A DNA stretch of 10,399 nt, taken from NCBI GenBank assembly GCA_018970625.1, contig JAGWVZ010000082.1, forward strand, positions 1 through 10,399, read 5' to 3'. The translations under genes and the position numbers were made by a program. Positions within the stretch are counted from its first letter, which is position 1; every line of letters begins with the position of its first letter. Shown in pieces: positions 6,168 through 10,399 of the stretch. The stretch is from Myxococcales bacterium (lineage in GTDB: Bacteria > Myxococcota > Bradymonadia > REDH01). The notes under the pieces were generated by a model. The model was not told the origin of the DNA. It did not search any database and saw nothing but the letters and a program-made list of their open reading frames with translations.

Positions 6168-8831
6168 TCAACCCGGATTCGTTCCCGTCGCGACGACGGT
6201 CAGATCCACCATGACGTACGCCCTGATTTCGGGCGGGAGCGTCGCACCGGAGGTCGAGAGCGTGAAGCCCGATAATGTGCCGTCCTCGCTGACTGTGCGC
6301 GAGCCGGCGGTGCCGTAGGAGAGTGGGAGCGGTGCGCCGGTCTGGGCGTCGACGAGCAGGATGGCCACGTGGTGGTCATCGCTGTTGAGGGTGGAGCCAT
6401 CGAATGTGGCGCGCAAAGCGTCGGCTTCGAAGATCACATTCACGATGCCAGTGCCGTCGACGGTTCCTGCCGTTCCTTCTGACCACGGCTCCAGAATGAC
6501 AGCGCCCGCGGCGGTCAGGGTATCGTCGTCGGGGTTGCACATGCCAAGGCGGCGAAGGAAAGGCCCGTAGAAATTAATGTCGCCGCAAACGGTCGTTGCA
6601 ATCACGTCGGCGGGACGCGTCGGCATTCCCCCGGCGTCAAACGATGCGGCAACCCGGAAACGATTGAACCCAATAATAAAGCTCATGACCTCGAGCTCCA
6701 GGCCACGCTCGTTAAGCAAGGTCAGGTTTCCGTCCTGATACCGGTACTGGAATGCAAACACCCCGCGCGTCAGTGGGTCGAGTCGCGTAATTCCGTCGGC
6801 GCCCGGTCGCCCCTCGACCACCCACGCGACACCGCGTTCGGGCTCGCCGTCAGTCGCCTCGCCAGTCGTATCCACGAGGGTCACCAGGAAATGCAGCGAG
6901 TCGAATCCAATCTGATTATAGCTTGGCAAAAGGGTAGGCAGGGGGGCGGCAAGACGGCGCATCTCAAACACCGTTGCGTCACCGTCGAGCCCGACCTCGA
7001 GCGCTGGCGGAGATGTGGGTGCATTGATATCGAAAACAAAGGTCTCGTCGAAATTCCCGGCTGGGGTACCGCCAGTCAATGCCAGGCCCTCGCGCTCGGG
7101 GTCGCGAAGAATGGTCCCCTGAAGCTGAACGGAGAGCTCGTCGTTGGTGCCATCGGTCCAATCCTCTTCCGGTGTAATCACCACAAAGCGACGGTCTCCC
7201 GAAACCACCACCGAAGCCGGCAGGTCGGGCACGAGGGTCACTGTCAGGCTCTCGTTATCGATGAGCGCGAGCTGTGTGTCTCCTTCCTCGCGCACCGACA
7301 GCGTAAATCGAATGGCCTCGTTGCTCGCAATATTCTGGGCCGGAACATTGAGGGCGCTGCCAAATGCGGTGGTGTAAAGCAGCCGCGCTTCGTCATCGGT
7401 GAGCGGTTCGTCGGGGCCCAGTCGGCAACGCGAATTTCCAGATTCCTCGGCACGCAGGCAGAAATCATACGGAACGCCAAACACTTCACCCGACTCACCG
7501 GCGAGATAGATGGCGTGTTCGCCTAATGCCGGCGAAGCGTTCATATCGTCGCGGTCCTGCTGAATGGCCTGCCAGGTCCAACGAAGAGTGCCATCACCAT
7601 TCAATACCAGCAGTTTACCATCGCCCGTGCCCAGATAAATGTGGTCTTCACCATCCACCGCCGGCGAAGAACGAATGGGTGCGCCGTGATCGTAGGCCCA
7701 GCGAATCGCACCAGAGCCCGGTTCCACGGCATACACGGTGCCGTCCGCGGAAGGCAGAATAATGGCCCCGTCCGACAAAAGAGCCGCGGACGCATAAATG
7801 TGGTCACGCGTGGGCACACTCCACAGCTGCCGCCCGGTATCGGGGTCATAAGCGCGCAAATATCCGTCAAACGAACCCAGCACCATTTCGCTCGTGGTGA
7901 GCAGAGGGCTTGCCGAAACCGTTCCGATGGTGCCGGTTTCCCATCGCAGCCGCCCTGCAGAGGTGAACGAGAACGTGTTTACGCCGAGCACGTTATTGTT
8001 GCCAATAAAGAGCGCGTCGTCAGGATTTCGCAGGGCGGGCGACGACCAGGTCTGGTCGGGCATTGTCAGCGACCATGCCTGTTCACCCGTGTCTCGCGCC
8101 ACACCATAAATTCGGAAATTGTCGTTGGCCACGACCAGCGTTCCGTTCCAGGTAATGGCCACATTTCCTTCGAACCAGTTAATAAACGCACCGGTTTCCT
8201 CGGCCGACTCAGCGCCGAAACGCCAGATCTCTTCACCGGTAGCCGCATCGAATGCGTACAGAAAACCATCGCCCGAGCCCACATACACTCTGCCCTGATC
8301 ATCAAGAAGCGCCGCGGAATCGATGATTTCGCCTGTGGTCGCACGCCAGCGCTCGGACCCGTCCGGAGAAATGGCGTAGAAATTACGGTCTGCAGAGCCT
8401 ACGTAAATGGTGCCGTCTGCAGCGACGACCGGCGACGAGAAGATGCCCTTCCCTGTCTCGAAGACCCAGGGGGCGGCGCCATCATCGGTGAGCAGGCGGT
8501 CGGTTCGGCCGGTCTGCTCAATGTCGTGTCGAAACTTCGGCCACGGCGCATCGGCCTGCAAAGGGCTGGGCAACGGCTCGGCCGACCCGTCCGCTGCGTC
8601 AGCGTCGTCGATGGTGTCCTGCACGTCAGCGGCGTCGACGGCACCGGCGTCAGTATCCGAATCGGAGTCCGGTTCAGCGTCAGCCGCCGAGCCGTCTTCG
8701 GCATCGGTGCTGGTATCACCGGGACCGGCGTCGTTTGGGGCCAGCCCGCTGTCGTCGCTGCACGCGAGATAGAGAGACGCGGTCAGGCCAACAAACAGGA
8801 TCGCGCTCTGGTTCCAGACTCGGCTCGTCAT
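6168..8831 (-). CDS. PQQ-like beta-propeller lipoprotein, 887 aa
   Basis: Signal peptide with Cys24 in SLYLAC (a slightly atypical lipobox with Tyr at -3), then an acidic Asp/Ala/Ser linker to about residue 85. The propeller opens with PWPKFRHDIEQTGR (96-109) and continues to about 455 as some eight blades of the PQQ-like type, such as GTIYVGSADRNFYAI, GRVYVGSGDGFLYAFD with TGEEIWRF, DGYLRAYDPDTGRQLW and HIYLGTGDGKLLVLNGDG. This resembles BamB-like or WD-type scaffolds; the catalytic residues of PQQ dehydrogenases are not evident, so a binding role is more likely. A CLRAEESGNSRC segment (458-469) leads to an Ig-like region (about 500-605, with FVVITPEEDW, like Big_5) and then about 280 unassigned, beta-rich residues. 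ATG 8831 is chosen for the signal peptide; neither it nor ATG 8840 has a clear Shine-Dalgarno. The protein probably acts at the cell surface or in the periplasm. No substrate is known. Confidence 0.88.
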   Translation of the reverse strand: MTSRVWNQSAILFVGLTASLYLACSDDSGLAPNDAGPGDTSTDAEDGSAADAEPDSDSDTDAGAVDAADVQDTIDDADAADGSAEPLPSPLQADAPWPKFRHDIEQTGRTDRLLTDDGAAPWVFETGKGIFSSPVVAADGTIYVGSADRNFYAISPDGSERWRATTGEIIDSAALLDDQGRVYVGSGDGFLYAFDAATGEEIWRFGAESAEETGAFINWFEGNVAITWNGTLVVANDNFRIYGVARDTGEQAWSLTMPDQTWSSPALRNPDDALFIGNNNVLGVNTFSFTSAGRLRWETGTIGTVSASPLLTTSEMVLGSFDGYLRAYDPDTGRQLWSVPTRDHIYASAALLSDGAIILPSADGTVYAVEPGSGAIRWAYDHGAPIRSSPAVDGEDHIYLGTGDGKLLVLNGDGTLRWTWQAIQQDRDDMNASPALGEHAIYLAGESGEVFGVPYDFCLRAEESGNSRCRLGPDEPLTDDEARLLYTTAFGSALNVPAQNIASNEAIRFTLSVREEGDTQLALIDNESLTVTLVPDLPASVVVSGDRRFVVITPEEDWTDGTNDELSVQLQGTILRDPEREGLALTGGTPAGNFDETFVFDINAPTSPPALEVGLDGDATVFEMRRLAAPLPTLLPSYNQIGFDSLHFLVTLVDTTGEATDGEPERGVAWVVEGRPGADGITRLDPLTRGVFAFQYRYQDGNLTLLNERGLELEVMSFIIGFNRFRVAASFDAGGMPTRPADVIATTVCGDINFYGPFLRRLGMCNPDDDTLTAAGAVILEPWSEGTAGTVDGTGIVNVIFEADALRATFDGSTLNSDDHHVAILLVDAQTGAPLPLSYGTAGSRTVSEDGTLSGFTLSTSGATLPPEIRAYVMVDLTVVATGTNPG

Positions 8832-9176
8832 GATGCACATTGGGGGTGTGGGGTTGTATGGTTTGGCCTATGGCGCATCCCGGGGCCCTTCGCAAGCGTG
8901 TAGATGGAGCGCAAGTGCACGGAAATGGGAAGAAAAACAGACGCACGGTTTTCGAACGGGGGCCGGGTACGATTCACACATGGCGCTGCATGACTCGAGG
9001 GGTTGGGCGATGCCGAAACACGTTCTCCGTGTGGCGCCTGTCAGCGTTCGTTACCGCTGCCGAGCTACGACCGCCCTGCACAACAGCAGCGGGCGAGTAC
9101 GCGACGAAGGCCGGAGTGGGGCGAACCAGGACACAACATCCTTGCAATTTCGGCAGCAGGTGCCGAATATGCAAGG
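8832..9176. other. 345-nt divergent intergenic region
   Basis: The space between the divergent PQQ-like lipoprotein and the AAA ATPase genes. Overlapping open frames on both strands (for example plus 8840-9184, minus 9051-9560) have no recognisable product, no ribosome binding site and Arg/Cys-rich compositions typical of spurious reading, so I call no gene. The right end holds the large inverted repeat listed separately. A G-rich tract follows the lipoprotein start. Confidence 0.6.
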
Positions 9177-9179
9177 ATG
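9137..9179. promoter_or_regulatory. Long imperfect inverted repeat covering the AAA ATPase start codon
   Basis: Arms 9137-9154 and 9162-9179 pair at 16 of 18 positions around a 7-nt spacer (9155-9161). The outer 10 bp (CATCCTTGCA with TGCAAGGATG) and inner 6 bp (TTCGGC with GCCGAA) are perfect, separated by a 2x2 mismatch. The right arm ends exactly at the G of the ATG. It could be an operator for a dimeric repressor, or an RNA hairpin that hides the start codon and the adjacent AAGG. The symmetry is seen directly; the role is inferred. Confidence 0.75.
9142..9170 (+). promoter_or_regulatory. Possible promoter for a leaderless AAA ATPase transcript
   Basis: TTGCAA (9142-9147) and GAATAT (9165-9170) are separated by 17 nt and match the sigma-70 -35 box at 4 of 6 and the -10 box at 3 of 6 positions, including its conserved second A and last T. 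Transcription about seven nt downstream would begin at the ATG itself. Both boxes lie inside the inverted repeat. The match is weak and could be chance. Confidence 0.2.
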
Positions 9180-10349
9180 ATTGAACGCCATCTGCTCCAT
9201 AACCTGCTGATTCGGCTCGACGAATCTCCCGCGGTCGTCCTTCTGGGTCCCCGGCAGGTCGGCAAGACAACCCTCGCGTTTCAGGTCGCGGAGACGAGGC
9301 CGTCCATCTACCTCGACCTGGAGTCGGAGCAGGACCGGGCGAAACTGTCGGCTCCCGAGCTGTACTTGCGGAGTCATGAGGACAAGCTCGTGATTCTGGA
9401 CGAGGTACAGCGCGCTCCCGAGCTGTTTGGTTTGCTGCGCGGCCTGATCGATGAAGGACGTCGACGAGGACGCCGAACGGGACGGTTTTTGTTGTTGGGT
9501 TCGGCGTCGCTGGACCTGATGCGACAGTCGAGTGAGTCGCTCGCTGGACGGGTGAGCCACCTGGAACTGGGTCCGCTGAGCGTTCTGGAATGGCGCGACC
9601 GTCCAGACGACGCATTATGGGTGCGCGGTGGATTCCCGGAGAGCGCGCTCGCGAAGTCTGACGCGGCGAGTATGCGTTGGCGCCTTGATTTTATTCGAAC
9701 ATACCTCGAGCGAGACGTTCCGCAGCTGGGGTCGCGCGTGCCCGCGGAGACATTGCGTCGGTTTATGACAATGCTTGCTCATCAGCAGAGTGGGCTGTTG
9801 AACCTGTCCGAGCTTGGGCGATCATTGCAGGTCGATGGCAAGACGTGTGGTCGATATCTGGACCTGCTGGTGGACCTGTTGCTGGTTCGGCGGCTGGAGC
9901 CATGGCACAGCAACGCCGGCAAGCGCCTGGTGAAGTCACCGCGGGTGTACCTGCGCGACCCCGGACTCGTGCATGCTCTGCTGGGCATCTCGAATCTGGA
10001 GGCGCTGCTGGGCCATCCTGTCGCCGGTGCCTCGTGGGAAGGCCTGGTCATCGAGACACTGATCTCCGTATTGCCGCAAGGCGCCACACCTTCGTTCTAT
10101 CGCACGGCGGCCGGCGCCGAGATCGATCTGTTGTTGTCGTTTTCCGGAGGCGAGCTCTGGGCCGTGGAGGTGAAGCGCAGTCTGGCCCCGAAGGTGCAGC
10201 GTGGATTTCACGAGGCATGTACCGACCTTCAACCTTCCCGCCGTTTCGTCGTGTACGGCGGCACGGAACGCTATCCGTTGAACGAAGATATTGAGGTGAT
10301 CAGCCTGCGCGAGCTGGCCGGGCTGGTGGCGGCAATGGATGTGTCGTGA
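9177..10349 (+). CDS. AAA-type ATPase with C-terminal DUF4143 domain
   Basis: A 390-residue protein of the COG1373-type ATPase family. It has Walker A GPRQVGKTT (24-32), Walker B LVILDEVQ (71-78), a sensor-like FLLLGSAS (104-111), the family signature SLAGRVSHLELGPLSVLEW (121-139), and GGFPES (151-156). The DUF4143 half contains RTYLERDV (174-181), a winged-helix-like SELGRSLQVDGKTCGRYLDL, YLRDPGLVHALLG (258-270) and WEGLVIETL (287-295). The C-terminus has EIDLLL (315-320) then AVEVKRS (329-335), giving a D-(x)n-ExK pattern as in the PD-(D/E)XK fold. The family is widespread, patchily distributed and of undefined function. ATG 9177 is the only sensible start: the protein's usual N-terminus (MIERHLLHNLL) begins here, although AAGG directly abuts the codon with no spacer. 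The frame extends back to a TTG at 9003, but that part has no family similarity. A new gene follows 31 nt downstream on the same strand. Confidence 0.93.
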   Translation: MIERHLLHNLLIRLDESPAVVLLGPRQVGKTTLAFQVAETRPSIYLDLESEQDRAKLSAPELYLRSHEDKLVILDEVQRAPELFGLLRGLIDEGRRRGRRTGRFLLLGSASLDLMRQSSESLAGRVSHLELGPLSVLEWRDRPDDALWVRGGFPESALAKSDAASMRWRLDFIRTYLERDVPQLGSRVPAETLRRFMTMLAHQQSGLLNLSELGRSLQVDGKTCGRYLDLLVDLLLVRRLEPWHSNAGKRLVKSPRVYLRDPGLVHALLGISNLEALLGHPVAGASWEGLVIETLISVLPQGATPSFYRTAAGAEIDLLLSFSGGELWAVEVKRSLAPKVQRGFHEACTDLQPSRRFVVYGGTERYPLNEDIEVISLRELAGLVAAMDVS

Positions 10350-10380
10350 AACACACGCCGATCAGGGCGGAGGTTCTCTC

Positions 10381-10399
10381 ATGAGTCGGGGGCAAACTT
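10381..10399 (+). CDS. Start of an unidentified gene, cut by the window edge
   Basis: An ATG at 10381 follows a strong GGAGG (10369-10373) with a seven-nt spacer and opens a frame reading MSRGQT to the end of the window. The 31-nt distance from the ATPase stop suggests an operon with it. Too little is visible to assign a product. Confidence 0.5.

Noticed and set aside
8841..8866. G-rich tract as a possible G-quadruplex
   Set aside because: Only two runs of three or more G are present; the other runs are GG.
7641..8903. Plus-strand open frame of 420 codons
   Set aside because: It lies fully antisense to the PQQ-like lipoprotein, is rich in Arg/His/Gly with no recognisable motif, and reflects the scarcity of stops in GC-rich antisense frames.
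9003..9176. Upstream extension of the ATPase from a TTG codon, and overlapping frame 8840-9184
   Set aside because: No similarity to the family, no ribosome binding site, Cys/Arg-rich composition. I considered a decayed zinc-ribbon or transposase remnant but found no consistent motif.

Overview
This is a GC-rich bacterial window with the features of a myxobacterial or Bradymonadales-like lineage (Myxococcota/Bradymonadota; inference). Four large predicted lipoproteins lie on the minus strand. Three of them carry long Asp/Ser/Ala/Thr-rich acidic linkers right after the lipid-attachment Cys. One has a von Willebrand A domain of a Cys-rich type I associate with predatory or deltaproteobacterial genomes. 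No tRNA, rRNA, CRISPR array or insertion sequence is visible.

Layout, left to right. A 458-residue lipoprotein of unknown function (31-1407, minus) starts 55 nt from a divergent bolA gene (1463-1780, plus); a perfect 17-bp palindrome lies between the two start regions, just inside the lipoprotein gene. bolA runs toward a vWA-domain lipoprotein (1866-3233, minus). A LysR-family regulator follows (3334-4260, minus), with a 7-bp-arm inverted repeat 19 nt upstream of its start. After a 332-nt gap come a lipoprotein with a C-terminal DUF218/YdcF-like domain (4593-6020, minus; GTG start) and a large PQQ-like beta-propeller lipoprotein (6168-8831, minus). A 345-nt divergent region separates these from an AAA ATPase of the DUF4143 family (9177-10349, plus). 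A further gene with a strong ribosome binding site starts at 10381 and runs off the window.

The minus-strand genes look like cell-envelope or surface proteins: acidic tethers holding a metal-binding adhesion domain, a beta-propeller and a DUF218 domain away from the membrane. The last two are adjacent and may be co-transcribed. The LysR regulator has no obvious target beyond possible autoregulation. The most interesting non-coding signal is a long imperfect inverted repeat (18-nt arms, 16 of 18 paired) that ends exactly on the ATG of the AAA/DUF4143 ATPase. It overlaps a possible promoter placed to give a leaderless transcript, so it may be an operator or a translation-blocking hairpin for that gene. 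I did not find a recognisable complete novel defence or biosynthetic system.
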